Assembly: GCA_964457225.1 (NCBI GenBank)
Contig: CAYWEM010000023.1
Coordinates: forward strand, 1-29,287
Reading direction: 5' to 3'
Source of the DNA: CAYWEM01 sp964457225
GTDB lineage: Bacteria > Acidobacteriota > Aminicenantia > UBA2199
DNA length: 29,287 nucleotides
A model generated the notes under the pieces. That model did not search any database and was not told where the DNA came from. It saw only the letters and a list, made by a program, of their open reading frames with translations. Below, piece by piece: positions 13,311 through 21,520 of the stretch. How positions within the stretch are numbered: position 1 is the stretch's first letter; each line of letters opens with the position of its first letter. Position numbers and translations under genes: made by a program.

Positions 13311-15524
13311 ATGAGCATCAGTCCCGAAAAAGCAGGAATATCGGAAAAATCAAAGGCGATTTTACGCAGGATTATGGAAGAAAACCCCCGCCTGGAAAGC
13401 ATTTTCAAGAAGTCGGACGAGTTGGAGGAATTCCGGGCCGGCCTGCGGAACTGGGCTGACGAGGTTCTGGCGGATAACCGGGAAGCCCTGGAATATTACC
13501 ATGGGCGGTCCCGGGGGCGGGCGGCCATGAAAAAACTGCGCTGGCGGGATTTTGCCGCCATCAGGGTGCTGGATTACCTGGACTACGGCGGTCGCGAATA
13601 TGCCAATCCTTACCGTCGCGGCCAGAATGCATTGAGTGATCCATTTCTGCACCTCTGGCAGGCCGGCAAGTACGCCGGCGGCGGCACCAAGTCAGCTTTT
13701 TTCCTGGACTTGCTGCACCTTTTCCGGCAATTAAGGGCCGGATCTGAACCACCCAGGCCGGACAGGCACAAGATCAGGGCCTGGATGAAGCGCTGGCGTC
13801 ATGGCCGTGAACCGGAAATAGTAAAAATTCATGCCGAAAACAGGGAAAGAATCATGGCTGTCCTGGTCAGGCTGGTCGAAAAGCGTGAGCCCGGCAGTAC
13901 GGTTTTCACCTTTCCGCCGGGATTGAATCAGGAAGAAAAGCTGGCCAGGGTTCGTGAATGGTGGCAGAATTATCGTTTTCACCTGGATTTCGCCGTGCGA
14001 AGCCCGGAACTGCTGGATGAAATGCTGGCCTATTCTTTGGATGAAGAGACCCGGCGAATTCTGAAACAGGCCGAGAAAAAAGGCATACCCTTTTTTATCA
14101 ACCCTTACTACCTTTCCCTGCTCTGCGTGCAGAGTGACGATTTTGCCGTGGCTTCTGACCTGGCCATTCGCCATTACGTGATTTACAATCGCCAGTTGAT
14201 AGAAAACTTCGGCACCATCGAAGCCTGGGAAAAAGAAGACCGGGTTGAAAAGGGCAAACCGAACGCCGCCGGTTGGGTGCTTCCCTCAAGGAGAAGCCTG
14301 CACCGCCGCTATCCCGAAGTCGCCATCATGATACCAGACACCATGGGCCGGGCCTGCGGTGGTTTATGCGTTTCCTGTCAGCGGATGTACGATTTTCAGC
14401 GGGGCAACCTGGGTTTCAACCTGGACGAACTCAGACCGGATCAAAACTGGCAGAAAAAACTGCGCCGCCTGCTTGATTACTACGAGAAAGACAGCCAGTT
14501 GCGCGATATACTGATTACCGGGGGGGATGCCTTGATGAGCCGCGACCAGACTCTGGCCGACATTTTCAGGCAAATCCTGGAAATGGCGGCCCGTAAAAAA
14601 GCGGCCAATCTTGAGCGCCGGGAAGGGGAAAAATACGCTGAAATCTCCAGGATAAGACTGGGAACCAGACTGCTGGCTTACCTGCCGCAGAGAATTACTC
14701 CGCAACTCACCGTTGTACTGCGTGATTTCAAGAACGAGGCGCAAAAGCTCGGTATAAAACAGTTTTTCATTCAGACTCATTTTGAAAGCCCGATGGAAAT
14801 CACTCCGGAAGTGGAAAAAGCGGTCGGCATGCTGCTGGAAGCCGGCTGGACGGTCACCAACCAGCTGGTTTTCACCTGCGCGGCCTCGCGCCGCGGCCAT
14901 ACCGCCAGGTTGCGGCAGCTGCTGAACGATATAGGAATAATTCCATACTATACTTTTTCAGTAAAAGGTTTCCTGGAAAACACTTTCAATTACGCCACCA
15001 ACGCCCGGGCCGTCCAGGAACAGCTTGAGGAAAAGACAATCGGAATTCCGCCGCGTGATCTGGAATCCGAGCTGGTCAAGATCGCAGCAGAACCGGAGAA
15101 AATACGTTGCAGCCTGAAGGAATTCCGTCGGCGTCACGATCTGCCTTTCCTGGCTGCCGACACCAATGTGATCAACCTGCCGGCGGTCGGCAAGAGCATG
15201 ACTTTTCGTACTATCGGCATCACCCGCTGGGGGAGGCGCATCCTGGAATTCGATCACGATCACACCCGCAGGCACAGTCCGATTGTGGCTCAGATGGGAA
15301 AAATCGTCATAATCGAAAGCAAGCCGCTGGTAGATTACCTTCGCCAATTGAGCGAAATGGGGGAAAACCCGGATGAATACGATTCCATCTGGGGTTATTC
15401 AATAGGTGAGTCCGAGAGCCGCTCGGCTGTATTCAATTACCCTGAATACCCTTTCAGAATAACTGAAACCATAACCAACCTGCAACTTCCGGAAAAAAAA
15501 CCAAAAACAGTCTCTTCAATTTGA
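13311..15524 (+). CDS. long KamA-family radical SAM protein (lysine 2,3-aminomutase-like)
   Basis: The 737-residue protein (start at the ATG at 13311, chosen by promoter geometry) contains a radical SAM centre CGGLCVSCQRMYDF with Cys349, Cys353 and Cys356, the C-x3-C-x2-C spacing of KamA. This is followed by ILITGGDALMSRD, the 'TGGDPL' motif, and later by RIRLGTRLLAYLPQRITPQL, as in lysine 2,3-aminomutases. NLPAVGKSMTF holds Lys628 at the place of the PLP-binding lysine (PGGGGK in classical enzymes). Unlike the roughly 400-residue aminomutase, it has an N-terminal region of about 300 residues with no recognised domain. The function may be a lysine or other amino-acid 1,2-shift or a repurposed reaction. 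The lipoprotein gene follows 46 bases later with its own promoter. Confidence 0.88.
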   Translation: MSISPEKAGISEKSKAILRRIMEENPRLESIFKKSDELEEFRAGLRNWADEVLADNREALEYYHGRSRGRAAMKKLRWRDFAAIRVLDYLDYGGREYANPYRRGQNALSDPFLHLWQAGKYAGGGTKSAFFLDLLHLFRQLRAGSEPPRPDRHKIRAWMKRWRHGREPEIVKIHAENRERIMAVLVRLVEKREPGSTVFTFPPGLNQEEKLARVREWWQNYRFHLDFAVRSPELLDEMLAYSLDEETRRILKQAEKKGIPFFINPYYLSLLCVQSDDFAVASDLAIRHYVIYNRQLIENFGTIEAWEKEDRVEKGKPNAAGWVLPSRRSLHRRYPEVAIMIPDTMGRACGGLCVSCQRMYDFQRGNLGFNLDELRPDQNWQKKLRRLLDYYEKDSQLRDILITGGDALMSRDQTLADIFRQILEMAARKKAANLERREGEKYAEISRIRLGTRLLAYLPQRITPQLTVVLRDFKNEAQKLGIKQFFIQTHFESPMEITPEVEKAVGMLLEAGWTVTNQLVFTCAASRRGHTARLRQLLNDIGIIPYYTFSVKGFLENTFNYATNARAVQEQLEEKTIGIPPRDLESELVKIAAEPEKIRCSLKEFRRRHDLPFLAADTNVINLPAVGKSMTFRTIGITRWGRRILEFDHDHTRRHSPIVAQMGKIVIIESKPLVDYLRQLSEMGENPDEYDSIWGYSIGESESRSAVFNYPEYPFRITETITNLQLPEKKPKTVSSI

Positions 15525-15534
15525 TTGCCGGGAA

Positions 15535-15564
15535 TTGCCCGGCCCGAGCCTTATCCTGTATAAT
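15535..15564 (+). promoter_or_regulatory. leaderless-type promoter of the lipoprotein gene
   Basis: TTGCCC (15535-15540), 18 bases, then a perfect TATAAT (15559-15564). Six bases (GAAAAC) lie before the ATG at 15571, and no Shine-Dalgarno is present, so the transcript probably starts at the start codon. Confidence 0.7.
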
Positions 15565-15570
15565 GAAAAC

Positions 15571-16200
15571 ATGAAAAAATCATCTGCAAACAGAAAACTG
15601 TTCATTTCTCCGCTCCTGCTGTCGGTTTTGTTTTGCCTGGCCTTTCTTCCCTCGGCCTGTAAACGGGATCGGGCCGGGGAAGCGGAACCGGCCCCGGCCC
15701 TGCAGGTTGAAGCGAGTTCCTCTGTACCCGCTGCCGCTTTTTTCAGCCGACTCAAAACCTTGTGCGGCAAATCCTACTGGGGACGTTTTGTCCATCCGCA
15801 ACAGCCGCCATTCCCTTTTGCCGGTTCGGAACTGCTGCTGGAAGGAACTGAATGCCGGGAAGGGGAAATCAGGTTGACTTTTCACGTCGGTGAGGATACT
15901 TCGCGCAACTGGATCATAAGCCGGATCGACGACAGCTTACGCCTGCTTCACGATCATCGCCGAACCGGAGACGGCCAGGAGGAAACGAATCATTACGGAG
16001 GCCTGACCCTGGCTGCCGGCAGTTCTTTCCGGCAGGATTTTCCGGCCGATGAAACCACGCTTGAAAAACTCCCCCGGGCGGCCGGTTCAGTCTGGAGCAT
16101 GTCTTTCAGTGAAGACGGCACTGTATTCAGTTACATGCTGGCCCGGGAAGGCGAGATTCTTTTTCACGTTGACTTCGACCTGAAGTCTCCCAGGCAGTGA
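15571..16200 (+). CDS. predicted lipoprotein of unknown function
   Basis: The open frame begins at a TTG inside the promoter, but the true start is the ATG at 15571. The 209-residue product has a classical lipoprotein signal: basic KKSSANRK, hydrophobic LFISPLLLSVLFCLAFL, and lipobox LPSAC with the lipidated Cys30, followed by KRDRAGEAEPAPA. Residue 31 is Lys rather than Asp, so sorting to the outer membrane by the Lol system is plausible. The mature part (about 180 residues) alternates beta-type segments (GEIRLTFHVGEDTSRNWIIS, TVFSYMLAREGEILFHVDFD), suggesting a small beta-rich periplasmic domain. No family was recognised. It lies between the kamA-like gene and the ribH operon. Confidence 0.75.
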   Translation: MKKSSANRKLFISPLLLSVLFCLAFLPSACKRDRAGEAEPAPALQVEASSSVPAAAFFSRLKTLCGKSYWGRFVHPQQPPFPFAGSELLLEGTECREGEIRLTFHVGEDTSRNWIISRIDDSLRLLHDHRRTGDGQEETNHYGGLTLAAGSSFRQDFPADETTLEKLPRAAGSVWSMSFSEDGTVFSYMLAREGEILFHVDFDLKSPRQ

Positions 16201-16228
16201 AAATGAAGGACTCGAGGCGGCCCCGACC

Positions 16229-16257
16229 TTGACAGCAAAGCTTTTTTGGGTTAATCT
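16229..16257 (+). promoter_or_regulatory. sigma70-like promoter of the ribH operon
   Basis: TTGACA (16229-16234), 17 bases, TAATCT (16252-16257). A leader of about 22 bases with CGGAG precedes the ribH ATG at 16286. The leader is too short for an FMN riboswitch. Confidence 0.7.
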
Positions 16258-16285
16258 GGAACGACGATTGATAACGGAGTAAAGC

Positions 16286-16753
16286 ATGAAAGAATACCAG
16301 GGTCAACTTTCGGCTAAAGGTTTCAAGTTTGCATTGATCGTGGCCAGATTCAACCATTTTATCACCGAGAATCTCCTGCAGGGCGCGGTAGACGCCCTGG
16401 TCAGAAGCGGAGCCGATAAGGATGCCATCGAGGTTTTCCGGGTGCCGGGCGCTTTTGAAATCCCCCTGGTGGCCAAGCGACTGGCCGAAAAAGCTCAATA
16501 CGATGCCATAATCTGCCTGGCTGCCCTGATTCGCGGTGAAACGCCTCACTTCGACTTCATCGCCTCAGAGGTGACCAAGGGAGTGGCCCAGGTCAGCCTG
16601 GAAAGCGGCCTGCCTGTCTCTTACGGCATTATAACCGCCGACAATACGGAACAGGCGGTGGAAAGAGCCGGCAACAAGATGGGCAACAAGGGATTCCAGG
16701 CCGCCCAGTCAGCGCTGGAGTTGATCAATCTCTTCAAGCATGCCGGTATTTGA
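16286..16753 (+). CDS. ribH: 6,7-dimethyl-8-ribityllumazine synthase
   Basis: The 155-residue enzyme makes the lumazine precursor of riboflavin from 5-amino-6-ribitylaminouracil and dihydroxybutanone phosphate, normally as a pentamer or 60-mer. Landmarks are ALIVARFNHFITENLLQGA (residues 16-34), VPGAFEIPLVAKRLA (53-67), ALIRGETPHFDFIASE with the catalytic His88, and PVSYGIITADNTEQAVERAG. The length is normal. It starts with an ATG preceded by CGGAG and heads the operon with nusB, an arrangement known in many bacteria. The stop shares its A with the nusB ATG (TGATG). Other riboflavin genes are not in the window. Confidence 0.97.
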   Translation: MKEYQGQLSAKGFKFALIVARFNHFITENLLQGAVDALVRSGADKDAIEVFRVPGAFEIPLVAKRLAEKAQYDAIICLAALIRGETPHFDFIASEVTKGVAQVSLESGLPVSYGIITADNTEQAVERAGNKMGNKGFQAAQSALELINLFKHAGI

Positions 16754-17154
16754 TGTTCCGGGTCAAGTACTGTCGTGAATGTGTCCTGAAAATTCTATAC
16801 CAGATAGATGTACTTGCGGCCAGAGAAGAGGCCGCCATTGAAATACTGAACAATTCATTCACTTTTCTGCGCAACCTGAAGGAAAACGAACGGGAATTCG
16901 TGGTCAGGATGGTAAAAACCGTGCTGGAAAACTCCGCGGAAATAGACCGTTCGATAAGCGCCAACCTGATCGGCTGGCGCCTGGCCAGATTGAACCCGGT
17001 TGACCGCAACCTGCTGCGCATGGGGATCGCCGAAGCCAGATTCAACGATCAGAAAGCGATCATCATCGACGACTTGATCCGGATAGCCAAAAAGTACAGT
17101 GAGATGGATTCTTATCGCATCCTGAACGCCATTCTCGACAAGGTGCTCGAATGA
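16753..17154 (+). CDS. nusB: transcription antitermination factor NusB
   Basis: The 133-residue all-helical protein matches NusB, which with NusE (S10) binds boxA RNA in rRNA operons. Landmarks are the N-terminal RECVLKILYQIDVLA, FVVRMVKTVLENSAEIDRSI, the conserved LNPVDRNLLRMGIAEARFND, and AIIIDDLIRIAKKYSEMDSYRILNAILDKVL. The ATG at 16753 overlaps the ribH stop by one base, which marks translational coupling. The stop overlaps the next gene in ATGA. The first helix has CREC where many homologues have an alanine-arginine motif. Confidence 0.95.
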   Translation: MFRVKYCRECVLKILYQIDVLAAREEAAIEILNNSFTFLRNLKENEREFVVRMVKTVLENSAEIDRSISANLIGWRLARLNPVDRNLLRMGIAEARFNDQKAIIIDDLIRIAKKYSEMDSYRILNAILDKVLE

Positions 17155-17831
17155 AACTGCTGCTGCTTTGGCTGATGCTGGCCTTGCCTTTCCGCCAGGA
17201 GGTTGAACTGGATCTGCTGGCGCCCGGCAGCAGCGAATCCATATTCTCAAGGTATCAGAACCTTAACTTTCAACAGCAAGTCATCCTGACTCCGGATGGC
17301 TTGCTGCTCAGGACAAATTTTCGCGAATTACCGGCCAGAGCGCTTGCTGTAGGCCTCAGGCTCAACCGGGAGTATCTTGCCGCACTGCCTCCGGAACTGC
17401 GGACAACGATCTCGGCTTTGACTTCCGGTGTCGGTGACTTCTCCGCACTGCTGGAAAAACTGAACGTATTTTTCAACTCGCAGGTAGAGTATACTCAGGA
17501 AGAACTTCCCCAGGACGCCCTTTCGGTGGCCATAGGCCGCCGCGGCCATTGTCTCGGGTTCTCCAACCTGAGCCTGGTTATCCTGGAGGCCGTTTCATTG
17601 CCGGCACGCCTGGTAAAAGGCCTGTACCTGGAGGAACGCGGACAAGACCTGGAACCGGTTTCCCACGTCTGGCTGGAAATAGACTTACCGGGAGTCGGCA
17701 GTCTTTTTTTTGATCCCCAGCACCAGATTTTTTCCCAGCAGTACCTGCTGGTTGAACACGATATCAGGCTTGATGAAACCGAAAAGTTTCCAATCAGATT
17801 ACTGCGCCGTGGTCGCAGGCTGAGTGATTGA
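17151..17831 (+). CDS. transglutaminase-like domain protein, probably exported
   Basis: The 226-residue protein begins with a short hydrophobic segment (KLLLLWLMLALPF), probably a signal peptide or anchor. The rest contains a transglutaminase-like cysteine-peptidase core: FFNSQVEYTQEELPQDALSV leads to the nucleophile Cys134 in GRRGHCLGFSNLSLVIL, then His172 in SHVWLEIDLPG and Asp188 in LFFDPQH, giving a complete Cys-His-Asp triad. The spacing matches bacterial transglutaminase-like proteins, which act as proteases or amidases more often than as crosslinkers. It overlaps nusB by four bases (ATGA) and precedes lysS by 20 bases. Its role in this operon is unknown. Confidence 0.82.
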   Translation: MKLLLLWLMLALPFRQEVELDLLAPGSSESIFSRYQNLNFQQQVILTPDGLLLRTNFRELPARALAVGLRLNREYLAALPPELRTTISALTSGVGDFSALLEKLNVFFNSQVEYTQEELPQDALSVAIGRRGHCLGFSNLSLVILEAVSLPARLVKGLYLEERGQDLEPVSHVWLEIDLPGVGSLFFDPQHQIFSQQYLLVEHDIRLDETEKFPIRLLRRGRRLSD

Positions 17832-17851
17832 ATCCAGTCAAGGAATGCAAA

Positions 17852-19330
17852 ATGGAAGAACAGAACAACATCCGTCTTGAAAAACTTGAAAAAATCAGGG
17901 CCGCCGGCATTGAACCTTATCCATACGAATACCGGCGCAGTCATTCATTCTCTGAACTGATCGAGGCCCATGGCCAGGCCGGCCCGGAAGAGCTTGAAAA
18001 AGCCGGGTTTGAATGTCGGGTGGCCGGTCGAATAGTCGCCCGGCGCGATATGGGCAAAAGCACTTTCATGCACCTCTTTGACGGTCGTGACAAAATGCAG
18101 GTATACCTGCGCCGGGAATCTGTGCGGGAAAACGATCTGCTGTTGCTGAAACTGCTCGATATCGGTGACTTCATCGGAGTCGCCGGCCGGCTGTTCAAAA
18201 CCCGCACCGGTGAACTGACGGTCATGGTCAGTGAAATGACCCTGCTGTCCAAATCCCTGCATCCTCTGCCGGAAAAATGGCATGGCCTTCAGGACAAGGA
18301 ACTGCGTTACCGTAAACGCTATCTTGACCTGATCGGAAACGAGGAAGCCCGGCAGGCTTTCCAACTTCGTTTCAGCCTGATCCGGGGCATCAGGGAATTC
18401 TTTTTCGCCCGTGATTACCTGGAAGTGGAAACTCCGATGATGCAGCCCATCCCGGGAGGCGCCTCGGCCAGGCCTTTCGTCACCCACCACAACGCGCTGA
18501 ACATGGAACTTTTTCTGCGCATCGCCCCTGAATTGTATCTGAAACGCCTGCTGGTGGGCGGCATGGAAAAAGTGTTTGAAATAAACCGCAATTTCCGCAA
18601 CGAGGGCATATCCCAGATGCACAATCCCGAGTTCACCATGATTGAGTTTTATGAACTTTACCGGGATTTCAATTATTACATGGACCTGACCGAGGAGCTT
18701 TTCGCCTTTCTGAACGAAAAGCTTGCCCCCAAGGGATTGCTGACCACTGACGGCCGCCCCCTCAACCTGCAGCCTCCCTTTCCCAGGAAACGTTTCATGG
18801 AACTGCTGGCTGAGGCAGGCGGTGTAGAGGAGGAGCTTTTCCGAAGCGAGGCGGGCCTGGATGAATTCATTCGCTCACGCTTTCCCGATACCGAATTTCC
18901 GTCCACCTACGGGCGCCGGCTGGATTCACTTTTCTCCATGCTGGTAGAGGAAAAACTGCAGCAGCCTACTTTCGTGACCCATCATCCCAAGGTAATATCG
19001 CCATTGGCCAAGGAATCCCGTGATGATGCCCGTGACACAGAACGTTTCGAACTTTACGTGGCCGGTATGGAAATAGCAAACGGTTTTTCCGAGTTGAACG
19101 ATCCCCTGGAGCAGAGGAGGCGCTTTGCCGCCCAGTTGGCCGACCGGGAACGTGGTGATGACGAGGCGCAGTTACTCGATGAATCATTCCTGGAAAGCCT
19201 GGAACACGGCATGGCGCCGGCGGCGGGCGAGGGAATCGGTATTGACCGCCTGGTCATGGTTTACAGTGGAATGCGTTCGATCAGGGAGGTTATTCTATTT
19301 CCTTTACTCAGGACCAGGGAAAGCGAATGA
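17852..19330 (+). CDS. lysS: lysyl-tRNA synthetase, class II
   Basis: The 492-residue enzyme charges tRNA-Lys. The open frame begins with a TTG at 17828, but the ATG at 17852 has an AAGGA site at good spacing and gives the usual MEEQNNIRLEKLEKIRAAGI start. An OB-fold anticodon-binding domain is seen in VAGRIVARRDMGKSTFMHLF. The catalytic domain has motif 2 EINRNFRNEGISQMHNPEFT and motif 3 GIGIDRLVMVYSGMRSIREV ending in ILFPLLR. Length and order are those of bacterial LysS. The stop overlaps the lolC/E start in ATGA, so the two are coupled. Confidence 0.97.
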   Translation: MEEQNNIRLEKLEKIRAAGIEPYPYEYRRSHSFSELIEAHGQAGPEELEKAGFECRVAGRIVARRDMGKSTFMHLFDGRDKMQVYLRRESVRENDLLLLKLLDIGDFIGVAGRLFKTRTGELTVMVSEMTLLSKSLHPLPEKWHGLQDKELRYRKRYLDLIGNEEARQAFQLRFSLIRGIREFFFARDYLEVETPMMQPIPGGASARPFVTHHNALNMELFLRIAPELYLKRLLVGGMEKVFEINRNFRNEGISQMHNPEFTMIEFYELYRDFNYYMDLTEELFAFLNEKLAPKGLLTTDGRPLNLQPPFPRKRFMELLAEAGGVEEELFRSEAGLDEFIRSRFPDTEFPSTYGRRLDSLFSMLVEEKLQQPTFVTHHPKVISPLAKESRDDARDTERFELYVAGMEIANGFSELNDPLEQRRRFAAQLADRERGDDEAQLLDESFLESLEHGMAPAAGEGIGIDRLVMVYSGMRSIREVILFPLLRTRESE

Positions 19331-20538
19331 GATTTGAACTGTTCATGGCCCGCCGCTACCTGGTGCGCGGGCGAGGCAATTCTTTTCTGGCCGTCATGTC
19401 ACTGGCTTCCATAACCGGCATTGCCATCGGCGTGGCCGCCCTGATCATCGCCATGTCGCTGATGAACGGTTTTCAGAATGAAATCAGAGACAAGATTCTC
19501 AGTTCTTCGGCCCACCTGATGATCATGGACCGCTTTTCCGACCAGCTCAGTGAAGCCGATGAAGTCAGGGAATTCCTGGCCCGGAATTGGCCGGAAATCA
19601 GAAGCATGCGCAAGGTGGTTTTCAACACCGTGTTACTGCGCGGTACTGCGGGCAATGCCGCCGGAGCGGTTTTACGAGGCGTTGATCTGGAAAATGAGGA
19701 TGCCGAGCAGTGGCTTTTGTACCCTGCCTTCGGATCGGCCCCGGGACCGGGGCAGGTTATGATCGGCCTGGACCTGGCCGCCAAGCTGAACCTGCTTGAG
19801 GGTGACAGCGTCTACCTGGTCACTCCGCAGTTTTCCCTGGCTCCTTCGGGTGTATTGCCCCGCTTCAAGAAATACCAGGTATCCGGCCTTTTCCGTTCGG
19901 GGCTTTACGAGTTTGATTCAGCCACTGTGGTCATCCCGCTGGCCGAAGCGCAACAGCTGTTTAGGCTTGAAGAGAGGATCAGCTACCTCAGGGTTGATCT
20001 GAAAGACATGTTCTCAGCTCCCAGGGTGGCCGGAGAAATCAGCGAACGTCGACCAGGCCGGTTTCACCTGGTCACCTGGATGGAAATGAACGCGCCCCTG
20101 TATTCCGCGCTGAAGCTTGAAAAAACAGTCCTGTTTTTTACCCTGACCCTGATAATCGTGGTGGCGGCCTTGAACATCATCGCCGGACTGATACTGCTCG
20201 TTTTCCAGAAGATCAGGGATATTGCCATCCTGTTGTCTTATGGGGTCCAGGACAAAACGATCAAGAGGATATTTTTCGTCCAGGGAGGTTTTATAGGCCT
20301 GATCGGAACCCTGAGCGGAGGCTTGCTGGGAGTTTCTTTCTGTCTCCTGGCCAATCGTTTCAAGTTGATCAGAGTGCCGCCCGAAATCTACCAGATGAGC
20401 CACGTGCCTTTCACCCTGGCCCTGACCGATGTGCTGGCGGTAATCGGCATTGCCCTGGCCATATGCCTGGCCGCCACCTGGATCCCTGCCCGTAGGGCTG
20501 CGGCGGTCAACGTGGTTGAGGCGGTCAAGTACGAATGA
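19327..20538 (+). CDS. lolC: lipoprotein-releasing ABC transporter permease LolC/LolE family
   Basis: The 403-residue inner-membrane protein begins RFELFMARRYLVRGRGNSFL, as LolC/LolE do, with a first membrane helix at about residues 20-46 (SLASITGIAIGVAALIIAMS then LMNGFQNEI). A large periplasmic domain follows, then three helices near the C-terminus (about 268-295, 318-345 and 365-390) and the FtsX-type coupling segment FQKIRDIAILLSYGVQDKTI. The ending RRAAAVNVVEAVKYE is typical. It releases lipoproteins from the inner membrane to LolA. No LolD ATPase gene follows, so the ATPase must be encoded elsewhere. A single LolC/E-type gene suggests a homodimeric LolF-like permease. Its overlap with lysS recalls the lysS-lolC order of many bacteria. 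Confidence 0.9.
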   Translation: MRFELFMARRYLVRGRGNSFLAVMSLASITGIAIGVAALIIAMSLMNGFQNEIRDKILSSSAHLMIMDRFSDQLSEADEVREFLARNWPEIRSMRKVVFNTVLLRGTAGNAAGAVLRGVDLENEDAEQWLLYPAFGSAPGPGQVMIGLDLAAKLNLLEGDSVYLVTPQFSLAPSGVLPRFKKYQVSGLFRSGLYEFDSATVVIPLAEAQQLFRLEERISYLRVDLKDMFSAPRVAGEISERRPGRFHLVTWMEMNAPLYSALKLEKTVLFFTLTLIIVVAALNIIAGLILLVFQKIRDIAILLSYGVQDKTIKRIFFVQGGFIGLIGTLSGGLLGVSFCLLANRFKLIRVPPEIYQMSHVPFTLALTDVLAVIGIALAICLAATWIPARRAAAVNVVEAVKYE

Positions 20539-20551
20539 AAGGGAGCAAGAT

Positions 20552-21433
20552 TTGAAAAACGAAAAGAACTTCCATTGGCGCCGATTTGTCAGCCTGTTCA
20601 TTTTTTTGACCTTCCTGGTGGTCGCACTGACCGGAATCGTGCTTTACGTAACTCCTCCGGGCCGGGTGGCCCGCTGGTTCGACTGGCGTTTCCTGGGCTT
20701 CAGCAAGGACCAGTTGCAGGCGGTGCATACTGTATCCAGTTTCGCCTTTCTGATCGCTTCCGTTTTCCATATCTTCGTCTACAATTGGCGGGTGTTTATC
20801 TGTTATCTCAGGCGCTCAGCCCGGCCGGCCCGGACTCCCTTCAGGGAAGTAAGCGCGGCCCTGCTGCTCTTTCTCTTCTTGTTCCTGGGGTCGGTTTTCA
20901 ACTGGCCGCCGCTGAGCAAGGTGATATCCTTTGGTGAAACGCTCAAAAACAGCTGGGAAAAGGGCTACCAGGTTGACAGCGCCCTGCAGGATCAGGATCG
21001 CAGCCTGGCTGATTACATCAATCTCTACCACCGGGGCGAAGTCCTTGAAATCCTGGAGAAACTGCGCGAATCAGGCTTGCAGGTTGAAGGCCCGGCAAGC
21101 ACCATCAAGGATATTGCCGCAAAAAACAAAAGATCTCCGCAACAGATCGCGGAAATGCTGAAATCGATAGCTGGCGGTAATAATGAAGTCCGGACCGCCA
21201 GAGGAGCCGGGCGAAAGGAATCAGGCTCCCCGGGTGGAGCATCCGCCGGTCAGCTGACCATCGCCCAAGCCGCCCTGGATTATGGCCTGGAACCCGGAGA
21301 CCTGCTTGAGGGGCTGGCCGCCCGGGGGATCAGGGCTGAACCCGGATTCAGGCTCAACCGCATCGCCAGGGAGAACGGCCTGACGATTTGGGAGCTCAGG
21401 GATTTGATTGCCGCTTTTGCCGGGGAAAAATGA
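20552..21433 (+). CDS. DUF4405-type membrane protein with C-terminal helical repeats
   Basis: The open frame runs into lolC, but a TTG at 20552, preceded by GGGAG, is the likely start and gives 293 residues. The N-terminal half holds three membrane helices (about 12-33, 57-79 and 100-118), the second with His59 and His73, a spacing that could hold a haem as in cytochrome b-like DUF4405 proteins. A soluble part follows with two short helical repeats, TIKDIAAKNKRSPQQIAEML and RLNRIARENGLTIWELRDLI, joined by TIAQAALDYGLEPGDLLEGL. This combination occurs in uncharacterised proteins of anaerobes with multihaem electron transfer. It is the last gene of the ribH operon, 13 bases after lolC. Confidence 0.72.
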   Translation: MKNEKNFHWRRFVSLFIFLTFLVVALTGIVLYVTPPGRVARWFDWRFLGFSKDQLQAVHTVSSFAFLIASVFHIFVYNWRVFICYLRRSARPARTPFREVSAALLLFLFLFLGSVFNWPPLSKVISFGETLKNSWEKGYQVDSALQDQDRSLADYINLYHRGEVLEILEKLRESGLQVEGPASTIKDIAAKNKRSPQQIAEMLKSIAGGNNEVRTARGAGRKESGSPGGASAGQLTIAQAALDYGLEPGDLLEGLAARGIRAEPGFRLNRIARENGLTIWELRDLIAAFAGEK

Positions 21434-21452
21434 GCCGAACCCTGGATTCGGC
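21434..21452 (+). terminator. possible terminator hairpin after the DUF4405 gene
   Basis: GCCGAA and TTCGGC form a 6-bp stem with a 7-base loop directly after the stop codon at 21433. No T-run follows. It lies just before the rfbC promoter, a fitting place for an operon end, but intrinsic termination is uncertain. Confidence 0.35.
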
Positions 21453-21462
21453 AAACATGGTC

Positions 21463-21490
21463 TTGACAGGATACCGTTTTTCGATAAACT
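21463..21490 (+). promoter_or_regulatory. sigma70-like promoter of the rfb cluster
   Basis: TTGACA (21463-21468), 16 bases, TAAACT (21485-21490). About 24 bases of leader with AGAGGTG precede the rfbC ATG at 21521. Confidence 0.65.
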
Positions 21491-21520
21491 GTTGTTTTCA
21501 GCCAAATAAAGAGGTGCACC

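Noticed and set aside
16201..16285. Possible FMN riboswitch before ribH
   Set aside because: The predicted leader is only about 30 bases, too short for the RFN element, and none of its conserved boxes was seen.
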